The position numbers and the translations under genes were made by a program. DNA of 64,000 nucleotides from Gnetum montanum (taxonomy: Eukaryota > Streptophyta > Gnetopsida > Gnetales > Gnetaceae), in the NCBI GenBank assembly GCA_015680685.1, contig MNCI01016193.1:237619-301618 (forward strand), given 5' to 3'. Below are positions 45,122 through 56,856 of the stretch, in pieces; within the stretch, counting starts at the first letter, position 1; each line of letters starts with the position of its first letter. A model generated the notes under the pieces. It ran no database searches. It was not told the DNA's origin and saw only the letters and a list, made by a program, of their open reading frames with translations.

Positions 45122-45609
45122 TTGTCCATTAGCATACATGTTGGGCAGTGCACTATCCGTAGAGTGCATGTCCATGATGGTGTAGCAACAAACGTAGTCC
45201 TATACTCTATCATCAACAAGCTAGGCCTATCAAATGAAATTAAGCCAACCAAAACTACGTATCTAAAATCCTTCAATGGATCATGCATCACTATTAAGGG
45301 AATAATCAACATAGCCTTCATCGTAAGAGAGCAATTCCCCACCAATACAAATTTCACTATCATAGAGGAGATGCCAGGCTTCAACCTGTTCCTGGGTAGG
45401 CCTTAGCTAGCTCAACTATGGGTTGTCTCCTCTCCCATCCACCAAGAAGTCCACCTTCCATACGAAGGTGGTCAAGTTATCATCCATGGTGATAATGCCT
45501 CCTCTTCGGCTATCCACAACATAGACATGGAGCAAGTGTCAAAGGTAGAGTTTCTTGGTGATGCACCTATGACAACCAATGCAACACCTAAGGCTAACAC
45601 ACTTGAATG
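45122..45609 (+). pseudogene. C aspartic protease domain, degenerate
   Basis: The frame at 45122-45406 has RRVHVHDGVATNVVLYSII, where retropepsins have a D-[NGS]-G-S-x-N-V loop, and ends PGFNLFLGRPWL, the ILGRPWL motif of plant gypsy proteases. After one stop it continues AQLWVVSSPIHQEVHLPYEG and GQVIIHGD, matching the family's AVPSTYHQ..FP..G...V.GD. The active-site loop is D-G-V, likely inactive. No RT follows. Confidence 0.7.
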
Positions 45610-47583
45610 AGTCGTTGAAGCCAATAACCTCCTAGAGGATCATAAGCCTTGCACACACCCTAATCCACACCAAATTAGGAAGTAACTATGTGACCAAGAC
45701 TTTCCCTTGGCCAAAAACGTGCTAAGCGTCTGCTTACCCCTTACCTCCATGGGCCATGCATTTTTGGTTTTTTCTTGCATTGCATTTGTTTATGCATTTA
45801 CATTTCACCTGCTTGCCTAGTTTACACACTTCTTCACTTTGTTTATGCATTGCATTTTAAAAACATCAAAAACACATAAAAAAACATAAAACTACAAAAA
45901 CACATGGCCCGTAAATGCCTTAAACTAGCCCATGGCATGGAATGGCTTAAAACTATTACTTTTTGCATTACTTTCATTTCATTTATGCATTTTAACTTTG
46001 TTTACAACAGGTGCCACTTGATGTTGTTTTTTCTAGTTGATTTTTGTAGGATCTTGCAGCCACATAGCATGACTATGCATGCAGCATCATACCTCACACA
46101 AGCAAGGTAGCACTTGTCTGCCATCATGCAAAAAACTAGCACAAACAATCTACTATGACTATAAACTAGTGTAGTAGTTTGCTATGACTATAAATTGGCA
46201 CAAATTTTCCTTGGGTTGTGACATCAAAATAGCACAACATCCATCATCTACTATGACATTAGACTGGCACCTAGCAGTTTTCTAGGACTATAAACTAGCA
46301 CATCACAGTTTGCTAGGATCTTAAACTAGGTTCACAGTCTGCCAAGACTCTAAACTAGTATGTTACTGATCTGTTGGAGCACCTACCATTGGTGAAACCC
46401 TTGGGGCACTCATAGCATCATTGCCTCCCACCATTTTTCTAATCTTTTAGAGCACTTGCCATTAGTGTGGCCTTCAGAGGACTCACAACATCATCGCTCG
46501 AGCACTTTCATTGGCTTCCTGAGCACTTGTAACTAGCGCAACATTTGATGCATTTGCAACATCTTCACATCCAACACTTGTAGCATCTTCACATTTGGCA
46601 TTTGCACTTGAATTTCACATTTTATGGTTTTCTTGTCTTCTCTGAGTTGTGTTTGCAAGATGAAGCCCTGAAGGCAGTTGTGCAAAGATGCATCTCATCG
46701 TAGCAACCAGTCACCACATCACTCCAATGTGCATGATTATACTAGTTAAGCCACTCAAGAGTGCACATCCCCCTCATCCCATTACAACCTACGCACATCC
46801 ACTCCTTCATGCCAATAGGTTCTCATCCTCTGCATACTCACAATTATACAACCCTCTGATGCATATGCACTATAACACACATGGCAGTCTCTTCACGTCA
46901 ATCACAGAACCCATGATGGACGTAATGCAACCCATCCCATCAGGAGCCTTTATGGGCTAGTCAAAGCCCAAGTAGATGTAACGCAACTCATCCTGAGGAG
47001 AAAACACCTATCTTAAAGACACAACATAATTGCATCAAAATAAAGCCCATCTACTTGATGGCCAACTTGCAGCTAGCATTCACCACTAAGCCGAACCCAG
47101 TGGGGGTTCACCTCGTAGGAAAAAAAAAGAAAAAAAAAAGAAAAAAGAAAGAAAGTAAGAAAAATAAAAAAAAATAGCAAAATATGAAAAGAAAAAAAGG
47201 GAAAAAGCACATCCACAAGCAAATTGACAGCGTTGCATTTTTGCAATTAGCCCAGCCTTGGATCGACTTTAACTCTCTCATGAGCACTCCAACAAGAGGT
47301 CAACAGTTTAGGGGCAAGCCACTTCATGCCATGGTCACCATTAGCTAGCTATGCTAAGTTTCCATTTTACATTAGGATACACTGTTTGCATTTCATCTCC
47401 CTAGCACATTACCTACACACTTTGCAGCAGCACACTTTTATCCACATCACTCTTGAACATAGTGGAATGACACTCGATTTGGTACCGATGAGTGATGTTG
47501 GCACTACATCTGCTATGGTGTTTTGCAATTCTTTATTGATATCTCTTAGGCCACTTCTCCAGACGTTAACAAAGAGGGGCCAT
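45610..47583 (+). other. C spacer: repeat-rich non-coding DNA and polypurine tract
   Basis: Contains ACATAAAA/CAAAAACAC-type simple sequence (45860-45905), a degenerate ~35-40-bp repeat with CTATGACTATAAACTAG units (46120-46360), a long A/G tract (47120-47206) and AAAGAGGGGC (47571-47580), three bases before the LTR, which is the likely plus-strand primer. No pol-like coding. Confidence 0.6.
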
Positions 47584-48880
47584 TGAAACACCACAAAATT
47601 TTGGGTCTCGACATCTTAACTACAAATTTGGCCAAATGTTAAAATAGTGGCACTTTTTTCAAATTTTGCTAAGTGTTGAGTGTAGTCAGCTCCAACTACC
47701 AAATTTACAAAATTTTTCTAAGTGTTAGAATGACAATACTTTCTGCAAATTTGTCTAAGTGTTGGTGCTACGCTCCCCAGCGTAGCCAGCGTAACATGCA
47801 TTAAGGCTTGTTTTGCAAAGTTTTCTAAGTGTCAACAATAGTTGCATGAAAATTTTTCTAAGTGTTTTGCTACGCTCTCACTTTGCCTACTACGCTCTAG
47901 AGCATAGCTAGTGTAGCACACACTTCCATGGCTAGTTTTGCATAACTGTCAAGCTAGAAGCCATCAAGCTAGCTCAACATGGAAGAGACGTTTGGAAACT
48001 TTTCTACCTCTTGAGGCTACTCCTCCTNCCCATACATAATACAGGACAAGCATAGTGGCCAAACTTAGAAAATTTCTAAATTTTTCCTATGATCCCACCT
48101 ACTACACTACCATGTGGCACTCGATTAGCATCTTGGACTAACCCTAGCCCTCTACATACCCCTGCGCCCTAATTTTTTAGAGGGGAGGCTTCCATTTTTT
48201 ACCAATTGGCAGTTGGCACTTTCATTTTGGCACTTAGCTTCATGGGTGAACAAGACCCAAAGCACACCACACTAGTAGAGAGGCATCCCTACACTGCATA
48301 GTACACTGCGACCCTGTTGCAACATTGCATTGCACAATACACCATGGTCCCATTGTAGCCTTCCACCACACGGTACACCATAGCCCCATTGCAGCCCTCC
48401 AGAACACTACATGGTACACTGCAGTAGCTAACCCGATAGGCACAATTCATCATGGAGAGCACCAAACTTCATGGCCCAACATCACTAAGACTATGACTAT
48501 GCTTCCATTACACCTGTTGTATACTGTGTACCTTTTAAGATCCATTTGGAGTTAACTACACTTCCATTTGGGGAGGTTTTCCATTTCTCTCTCCCATTTT
48601 TAGCATTTCTTTTGCATTTTTCTTACATCTTTCTACACTTTTTCACGCGTTGTCATGTTGTACTACATATTGTTTGCATTTGCATTTCAGCTAACCATGC
48701 CAACCCCCCGATTGTACCCACTGCCTCAGTTGCAACCAACAAAGTTCCTATTCGATCAATAAGACTGTTTAGGATGCTTCACCTTCATTTTTAGCAAGGC
48801 CCTAATGCAAAGGTGAGGTTAAGGTTGTGCATTCGTTGTCCCCTTGGTGATTCCAGCCATCGACATTTTCGATCATTATA
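47584..48880 (+). repeat. C 3' LTR (1297 bp)
   Basis: Starts TGAAACACCACAAAAT. The end (..CATTATA) is fixed by the TSD GATAT at 48881. TA instead of the usual CA is one C-to-T change. It includes repeated AAATTTTTCTAAGTGTT units (47640-47870) that the 5' LTR lacks. The ambiguous base at 48029 marks where the 44-bp array of the 5' LTR is collapsed or absent. Confidence 0.7.
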
Positions 48881-48885
48881 GATAT

Positions 48886-51185
48886 GAGGTGTGTTATCAT
48901 TATGGATGGTTGGCCCATGATTACACCCTTGATCCTAATATGGTATGCATGGATTTATTTGTCTCCCTACACTGGTAGATTTGTTAGTTGGATTTGGGAT
49001 TGGACTAATGATGGATGGTGGCCCTTATGTATGATCGGAGGACATTGTTTGAGACAAGGAAGGTGATGCACTAGATTGGCATTATGCTACCTCAGATGAC
49101 ATGGTGGGTCCATGTGTGGTCTACTTTAGCTTATGGCCTTTCCTCCAGAAGGGATGTTTCCCATGTTGCATTTGAAACCCATTGGTGTTAGTATGTTTAT
49201 GCACATTTGCAATACAAGCGGCATTCATGTGTTGATATTGTGGTGCAAAACCTTCCTGTGTTGTTGGTGGTGGCATATAATGAGATGAAGTATGAGAATA
49301 TCGAGGGTAGGATGAATTGTAAGAGGCGTGAGGTGGTGATCCTTTAGCGAATGTCATGGGTTGATGGTACTCGGGAGAGTGGTAGTGGCGATTTAAAGTA
49401 GAGGATGTAGAACTAGTTGGAGAAATAGAGTGTTGAACATAATATTCATGTGGTTTCGATGAATATGGCTAATTTGGTGGTGATCTCCCCCATGACTTTG
49501 GTTGTTGCCACTATAGTTGATGACTATGTTGAGGCTAGTAGTAAGTCCCCCTAGGATGGTACGATTGGTTGTGGGATTGTCTATAATTACCTTGTGGAAG
49601 AGGAAATCTCCTTGACATGTGCTTTGCACATACTTCAGATTTAAGGCACCTGGCCAATACTCCTATAGATGCAACAAGATTGGGCAATGGCCCTTCAAAT
49701 GGTCATTTATGCATATGTCACATTCATTATCTTCATCTATGGTTGAGTTTGTAGCCTCACTTTCGTCAGCCACTTTTCTCGTTTGCCGAAAAGTATTCTT
49801 GGTTGTTTCTTGGTTCTATATCCTTTGTTTATTGTGATCACTTAGCCCATTTTGCATGATCCTCTCCTTGACTGTCTCAATGAGAGTTGTAACATTTTCA
49901 TATATCCATCTGGACATCCTATTAAACTTCGCTTCTAGTTCACCAATAGACTCCTATATCTATAAGGTTTGTTGTGGGATCACCTTATCAAGAATGATTT
50001 CATTTTCTTACCATAGATCTGGAGCTCCTTATGTTGAAGAGTTGGGTCCCATTGATATCTCTTAACATTCTCCCATTTGCATATCTCTCCTTCTTCTTTT
50101 GCCACATGCTTGATTAGCTCGTTGATCTGATGAGCTTGGAGCTTAGATAATTACCCTAAGGCATACATTCCAAGGGTCTCCCTTGTTTCATTACGAAGCC
50201 CATCTATGATGTGGAAAATTTGCCTCTCCTTGGAGAAACCATGACTTATACATCTCTTCAGTAAGGCATAATATCTATCTAAGGCCATGTCCAATGGTTC
50301 ATATTGTTCTTGTTTCCACTCTTGGATCTGTCTCCTCAAATTGGACACCCTCGCATAGGTTTGGTATTTCTGATTAAAAAGTTCCAGCATTGTGGACCAT
50401 CGTTGGATTGAATTCAGTCTCAACGATCCATACCACACTTCAACTCTATCAATTAGTATCCTAGGAAAGAATGTAAGCTTTTTCCACTCACTTTCAATGT
50501 TGTAGAAAGCATAGGCATCATGGAAGGCTTGTAAATGAAGTTGCTGATCTAAATCATAACCTCCTACAAATTTAGGAATATTATTCATGTCAAGCTTAGG
50601 TAGACAACTCTTTTTACAATACTTGTAAACTATATTAATGGCCTCTGTGTTCTGCATTAGGCTCTTAGTGGTCAATAGGGGTTCATCATCATCAAACAAG
50701 TTGTGAGGAAAATTCCTATCTCTATTCATTTGATCATGATGATGTTGTCTATGTTCATGGTGACATCTTTGACTTTTCCCATGGATTTGATATCTATTTT
50801 TGTTCCACCCTTCTATTAGAGCTTGATCTCCATACCTATGTTCATCTTCACCAGAACTAGACATTGAAGGGAAGGAGAACGATGAGGAACTAAAATAATT
50901 TCCATGGCTTCTATGGTATTCTTTAGGGTCCCTTGATTTATCATTTCTAGGTTTTGAGGAGGTCTTAGGCCTAGAGGCCTCCCCTGATCTAGGACTTACG
51001 TCATCTCCTCCAAGATTGTCTACCTTAGGTGAATGTAGTCTTTGAGTGTTGTCAAGGTGGCCATGGTCATAAGAAACCCCTGCATAAGGTTGATCACTCC
51101 AATTTTCTTCATCATATATCTTGTTAGTTCTCCAATGAATGTGTTCGCTATACAGTGCATTGTCATTTTCGTGTGAGAGAGACAT
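48886..51185 (-). pseudogene. E gag, main part (interrupted by C)
   Basis: ATG at 51185 on the minus strand. The first 344 codons are open (51185-50151): WRTNKIYDEENWSDQPYAGV, a Ser-rich linker, DDEPLLTTKSL, the gag core GGYDLDQQLHLQAFHDAYAF and LFNQKYQTYARVSNLRRQIQ, and GLRNETRETLGMYALG. After a stop come a coiled coil, the knuckle-like CDICINDHLKGHC (49683-49725) and a Pro/His/Gln-rich tail with open pieces 49629-49393 and 49357-49121. The frame crosses C's insertion and ends near 43050. This is the longest surviving open gag segment in the A/B/D/E group. Confidence 0.85.
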
Positions 51186-51258
51186 TGCTATTGGTTTATG
51201 GTGTGTGTGATTTATAGCGATTATGTATGATATAACTAATCTAAATAACTAGCATCAT

Positions 51259-51275
51259 CCCCGACAATGGTGCCA
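51259..51275 (-). promoter_or_regulatory. E primer-binding site (tRNA-Asp type)
   Basis: Minus strand TGGTGCCATTGTCGGGG, one base inside the 5' LTR, complementary to the 3' end of tRNA-Asp with a few changes. Confidence 0.8.
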
Positions 51276-51276
51276 A

Positions 51277-52165
51277 TGATGAGTAGCAAGGTACCCCTAC
51301 ACTCAACCATATGAATCACAAACGTTCACACATGATAAAAGCAAATTCCATGGATGGAACTAGTTGTGGCATCTAGATCATTATTCTTTGATCGCAGTTC
51401 ATTGTCTTCCCACTTGGACTAGTGGTAGCTTTGTCACGTATGGTTTAGTCCAAAGTCAGGTGTATGATGTGATCTAATTCTACTTTTCTCCTAATGACAA
51501 TAAAGAGGTAAATTAATTAAGCTAATGAACAATGAAAAGCAAGATCTAAACTAGCCTATGTGCAATGAGTATCTACCCTTAATTGTCTATAAACATCTTG
51601 GACTTCATGAGACTACCTCTGGACTTGCCAAGTGTATGTCACTGGGTGTGCTAAACAATGCACTTCTGGATTACCAAGTGTCTACACTTAAAATCTTGTG
51701 ATTAAGGTGTATGCATTCTATTTAATAACAAGAATAGTAAATAGCAATAAATGGAAACATTTACTAAAGAAAATAGTAAATAATTAACAATTAAAAGCAA
51801 TAATAAATCTAAGTGGATGCTACAATGATGAAGTAACCTTGATCTTTATTGCCAATCATGTAACATGTCCAAGTACATCACATTTGAACAAAGGTGTCAT
51901 ACGATTACAAACATCACACTGTGGGCATGCATTGGGAATAACAAGACTCTAGGAAAGACTACCAAAAATAAAAACAAAAACTATCTTCTCTACTACTAAT
52001 CTTCATGTCTCAACTGGGCACCCAAGTGCTATATTTATAAGCTAATCCAAAGGAGACGACATCGAATATCTGACATCATTTCTTGACACTGACATCGGGT
52101 ATCCAACATCGAGGCTTCAATGTCGGGTATCCAACGTTGAGGCTTGACAAGATGAAAACTCATTA
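51277..52165 (-). repeat. E 5' LTR (889 bp)
   Basis: Plus-strand reading TGATGAGTAGCAAGG..AAACTCATTA. U3 (52045-52150) has the same ATCGGGTATCCAACATYGAGG repeats as the middle LTR, and the TATA box is TATTTATA inverted at 52032-52039. The outer end abuts the TSD ACAAG. Confidence 0.9.
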
Positions 52166-52170
52166 ACAAG

Positions 52171-53058
52171 TTTACTAGCCCTGTTATAACTTCTAAATAA
52201 TTAGAAATTACAATTTAAGGTTCCTCCAATAATTGTCATATTTTCCTAGTCAGATGTGATCACAACCAAAAAGAATCTTAAACTTTTTCCTCTTGACCAT
52301 AGATCTTGTCTTCGCATTTGCAATTAAATCTAATCTTAATATCATCAACTTGTAAGGAGCCATGTCCAAAGCAGTCAAACTAGAACAAATCACTCTCAAA
52401 AACTCTTTACAATCCCAATTCAGAACTCTTGGCTTAGGTTCCCAAACCCCAATAGTACTAAATCCTTTTCAAAATAATCCTCTAATCCTCAACTCTACCA
52501 AATATTCAAAGTCCAAATGCTTCCTCTTCTTTATTTCCTCAAAACCTTGGTCTAAATGATGATAAGTTATTATCAATCCTCCCTCCATACCCTCTAACCC
52601 TAACCCTAAGATAACACAAGCCTTCAACTTACCTAAAGTTAAGAGTCAACCTCCAATGAACCAAGTCTTGACCACCCTACAAAAGCTCTCTAATGAAGTG
52701 ATTAAACTAAAATGCAATAATGTTAAAATAAGAAATTAACATACTGAGGCAAATGAAAACCTAGGAGAAACAGCTCTTAGCGAATATTTTAGGTTACATA
52801 GCACCAGACAACATTCTAAGAAGTCTTGTCCTCAATTCCAAGCCTTATATGGGGATATCACATAAGAATTGCAAAACAAAAAAAAGGAAAAAGTCCTACT
52901 AATAGTTCTATAAATCCCTAGTGAAATTGAAAATGAACCAGTGGCATCCTTTGATCAAGTCATGATCAATGAACCTACCCTTGCAAATGCATGATTTAGG
53001 AAGATGAGTGACATCATGAACAACTCTAGTAAACCAAAAGGAAATACATACATCCCTT
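52171..53058 (+). pseudogene. X gag, C-terminal part
   Basis: Resumes the X gag after E with TTTACTAGCC, aligned with Y at 15448. It contains the helical KAVKLEQITLKNSLQSQF (52365-52415, cf. Y VVELEQITLMNNIQ) and a knuckle-like HSTRQHSKKSCPQF (about 52800-52840), broken by stops. D is inserted at 53059. Confidence 0.7.
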
Positions 53059-54299
53059 TGATGAAGCGATTACTCTAATTATTAGAGTGGTTATTATTAG
53101 AATGGTTACTCTAGTGGTTACTCTAGCAGTTATTCTAATTCTTAGAGTGGTTACTCTAGAAGTTATTCTAATTATTAGAGTGGTTACTCTAGTAGTTACT
53201 ATAATTATTATAGTAGTTACTCCCAAGTCTATAAATATAGTGCCCAGGTGCACAATTGGGAGTAAGTTTTTATTAGCCCAGTAGCAAAACTCTTGCAGTC
53301 TATTTGAAAGTTAGAATATTTTCCAAGTGCCTGCAGTAGAAGGTCTAAGTGTGGATGGATCCTTATTCAAGCATTGATGTACTTGAGCACACCATTGTGT
53401 TGGCAATAAAGATGAGCTCTTTGATTCATCCTTGCAACACTTGATATTTTTTTTCTTACACATTTCTTTTATTTTATTTTCTTATGCATTTATTTTATTT
53501 TATTTTATTTTATGCACTTTACATTTATGTTATTAGTGTAGCAATTCATTTTGATCAATTAAGAAAATCATTAAATTACACAAGCACGACCCCTTCGAGC
53601 ATACGAGTCAAACTTGGTAGCTTAGAAATGACTAGCGTTTGATAGCCCAACAGTGTTTGCACAAAGTTCAGGATGTGTCCGAGAAGTGGGAACGGTTACT
53701 TGTGTCAGGCTAGATTAGACCATAGTCTACTTAGCAATTAATTACTCTCACTTTCATTCTTATTCACTTAGCTTTTATTTACTTTAATTGTTGATTATTT
53801 ATTATTGTTTATCTAGTTAATATTTCCTTTATCGTCAATTACACTTCTTGTTGCTACTGCAGAATGAGTACGACTTAATCACGAACATTTAAGTGTAACT
53901 ACTTGGTAACCCAGTAGTGTATCTAGTAGTGCTCAAGTAATGTGTGTTTGGAAATCCTAGAAGTAGTACACGAGGTCCAAGATGCATACGGATGATTAAG
54001 GATGGATGATCATCGCACTTAGGCTAGCTTAGATTTTACTTTATGTTTCCTATTAGCTTAATCAAGATTATTTCCCATTATCTCTAGGAGTAGCCTAGTT
54101 TAGAAATCACATCATGCACCTCACTCTGGACTAAACCATACGTGACAAGAAAATACTAGTCCAAGTGGGAAGACAGCGAACTACGATCAACGTATAATTA
54201 TCTAGGTTCTACAACTAGTCCATCCGCAGAGTTCAACTGGATCGCATGTACACACTCATATTCGTATGGTTGAGTGTAGGGGTACCTCTCCGCTCATCA
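53059..54299 (+). repeat. D 5' LTR (1241 bp)
   Basis: U3 is a tandem/inverted array of TTACTCTAATTATTAGAGTG-type units (53068-53222) ending at TATAAATA (53230-53237). R/U5 shares TTAGGCTAGYTTAGATT and TACTAGTCCAAGTGGGAAGA segments with B and E. In the first ~100 bases I count about 8 differences from the 3' LTR. Confidence 0.9.
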
Positions 54300-54300
54300 T

Positions 54301-54318
54301 TGGCGCCATTTCCGGGGA
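54301..54318 (+). promoter_or_regulatory. D primer-binding site (tRNA-Asp, best preserved)
   Basis: TGGCGCCATTTCCGGGGA differs at only two positions from the complement of the plant tRNA-Asp(GUC) 3' end. It supports the weaker assignments in B and E. Confidence 0.88.
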
Positions 54319-54433
54319 TGGTGCTAGTTATTTAGAGTAGTTATATCATACAAGATCGCTGTAACATGATATTAACAATATATATTTTAGACAAAGAAAT
54401 TAAATTTAATTAAGTCACACACAATTCACAACC

Positions 54434-56856
54434 ATGTCTCTTTCACAAGATAGTGATAACACAACATCTAGCAAGGCAATTCATTGGAGAACCAACAAAG
54501 AAGTTTTGAGTACTCAATCTTATGCAAGAGTGTCATATGTTCATGGACACCCCAACGATACTCAAGGACTTTTATCATCCAACTCAGATACCTCTAATGA
54601 AGATGGGACATCCCCTAGAACAAGGAGGCCCGTAAGGCCTAGGACCTTCTCAATTTGTAGCAAGAGTACATTAGGGGATGATTGGAAAACTTACAAAAGT
54701 CATGAAGAGTCTTTCAGTTCCCTCTCTTTCTCTACTCTTTCAATGTTGGGTTGTGACACAGATGACTATTTCTTAAGGGGTCGACATAGAAATAAAAATG
54801 AAACCCATGGGCAAAGTCAGGAACGCCAACATGAACAAAGACAACATCATCCCAACTCACAAACTCATAACCTACTCTGTGATGATGAACCCCTGCTAGC
54901 GACTAAGAGCCTAATGCATATACAAGAGGCCATTTGAATTTCTCATAGGCATTGCAAGAAAAGCCATCTACCTAAGCTTGATTTAAACAAGTTTCCCAAG
55001 TTTTCAAGAGGCTATGATTTAGATCCACAACATCATTTACAAGCCTTCTAAAATTCTTGTGCATGGAACAATATTGATAATGGGTGGCAAAGACTTAAGC
55101 TCTTTCCTATGACACTTGTTGGCCAAGTAAAAGTATGGTACAAGTCTTTAAAATTGAACTCAATTCAACGTTGGCCTACAATGGTAAACCTCTTCAATGA
55201 AAGATATCAAACCTATGCAAGAGTGTCAGCATTGAGGAGACAAATCCAAGAGTGGAAACAAGGGCAACATGAATTCTTGGACATGGCCTTAGAAAGATAC
55301 TACTCTTTGTTAAACAAATGCCTAGGCCATGGGTTCTCTAAGGAAAGGCAAATGTATCACATCATGGATGGGCTCCGTAATGAAACAAGGGAGACCCTAG
55401 GGATGTATGCCCCAAGTCAACTATATGAACTACAAACCCATTAATTCCAAGAGCTTATTAAGCAAGTAGCAAAACAAGAAGGAGAAATAGCCAAATGGGA
55501 GAGTGTTGAAAAATCTCAACAGGACCAAACTCTTGAAGTAACAAAGGTCCATAATCATAAAGAGGAGGAATCAACTCACCTTGAGGAGGTGAAACCATCC
55601 TTACCTTTGCCAATACTAAAATCACCAAATGAAATCAAGGCAAAGATCAACAAGACGATGTAGTGGGTACATGAAAAATGTAGAGAATATGCAAACATTA
55701 TTAGAGGGAAACCCACGCAAGATAACTTTGATAACCAAAAAAACATAGAGGATACCAAACCTAGAAACAAGACAAAACACCATCTCAAAATCAAAAAGTA
55801 GGGTTGAACAAAATGAGGATAGGGGCTCAACCACAAAACATAAGTATCAATGTGATGTTTTCCTATACAATCACCTAAAAGAACAATGCCTAATCTTTTC
55901 ACATCTACATGAGCATTGGGGAAGAATGTTACATCTAGATTTCGTACGAAAGTACATGGTCTGGCACATTCCTATTCCACAATTTTATGGGCAATCCCAC
56001 AACTCATCGTACTATTCGTGGGAAAATTCTTACTGGCCTCAGTATTGTGCTCAACCCGCAGGGGAAAAACCCCCAGTCATGGGGAAGGCCATCGCCAAAT
56101 TGGCCACACCCTTCATACCATCCAAAACCAAGTGCTTATCATGTTCAACACCTTGTTTCTTTAACTAGATCAACATCCTCTACTTCACCTCATCGTTATC
56201 ACTCTCCCAAGTATCATCAACCCATGTCCTCTCCTATGAGATCACCACCTCACGTTCCTTATACTTCTCCTTGCTCTTAATACTCTCATCCTTTACCTCC
56301 TCCTAAATTGCTACTAGTAGTACCAAAAGGTTTTGCCCCAGAGCACCAACCTACGAACATTACTTATGCTGCTACAGTCAACAACAATGGGAGTCCTCCA
56401 CAACATCGGAAGCATCCTTTCTTTAGGAATGGCCATAGAAAGAGACAGCATGGTTCTAAAACCACTGCATCCTTCAACTCAGCACAAGCCCAACACTATG
56501 ATGCACCTTCCTCTTCAAACTCAATGCCTCCTATTACCTTATCCAAGCCACCAATTAATACTCCAACAACCATGTGACCCAATGAATATAACCATGAGAG
56601 GAGACATATCGATCCTTGCATGTCATCTTATGGTCACAGGTGCCATGGTGGGTCAACTTCTTATCACATGACCACATCTTATGATCTATCCCACTATGCC
56701 TACTTTAATCAAGTGTGTAAACCCCAATTTGGATACCTTCCTACCACCATACCAAAAGACATCCAGTGGCTTGAATATGACCAAATCCCAATATTTCCAA
56801 CATGCATAGATCCAAATTTTCCATTTATTAATCCTAGCCATGACCAAATGTTTTAG
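54434..56856 (+). pseudogene. D gag, degenerate
   Basis: ATG 54434 opens 167 codons with the same N-terminus, Ser-rich linker and DDEPLLATKSLMH block as B. After a stop comes the core (GYDLDPQHHLQAF; open 55109-55444 with LFNERYQTYARVSALRRQIQ and GLRNETRETLGMYAPSQLYE), a coiled coil, the knuckle-like CDVFLYNHLKEQC (second Cys lost; 55860-55900) and a Pro/His-rich tail ending IFPTCIDPNFPFINPSHDQ, TAG near 56856. At least one frameshift lies in the middle. It closely parallels B's Gag. Confidence 0.82.

Larger units (their letters stand above)
43226..48880 (+). mobile_element. Element C: pol-less LTR retrotransposon nested in E gag
   Basis: Starts TGAAACACCACAAAAT and is flanked by the TSD GATAT (43221-43225 and 48881-48885); removing it restores E's gag alignment with D. 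5' LTR about 43226-44270, 3' LTR 47584-48880. The interior has a decayed aspartic protease (45122-45500), tandem-repeat-rich spacer DNA and a purine tract before the 3' LTR. No RT, RNase H or integrase and no recognisable gag. The 5' LTR lacks its last ~270 bp and no primer-binding site is visible, so a deletion removed that junction. Confidence 0.8.
37124..52165 (-). mobile_element. Element E: pol-less gag + coiled-coil LTR retrotransposon in X gag, tandem-LTR structure
   Basis: The unit from TGATGAG at 37124 to CTCATTA at 52165 is flanked by a perfect TSD, ACAAG (37119-37123 and 52166-52170), and interrupts X's gag. Reading the minus strand: 5' LTR (52165-51277), primer-binding site, gag (interrupted by C), non-coding spacer with the conserved block, internal TATA module, acceptor site, ~900-codon coiled-coil frame, LTR (38301-37456). 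Then unexpectedly a second primer-binding site, leader and gag start, ending in a ~117-bp LTR tip (37240-37124). No RT, RNase H or integrase occurs. Confidence 0.88.

Noticed and set aside
53026-53284. Val/Thr/Ile-repeat ORFs on both strands (also 58851-59039)
   Set aside because: Translations of the palindromic U3 array of element D; both strands are open because the unit is an inverted repeat.
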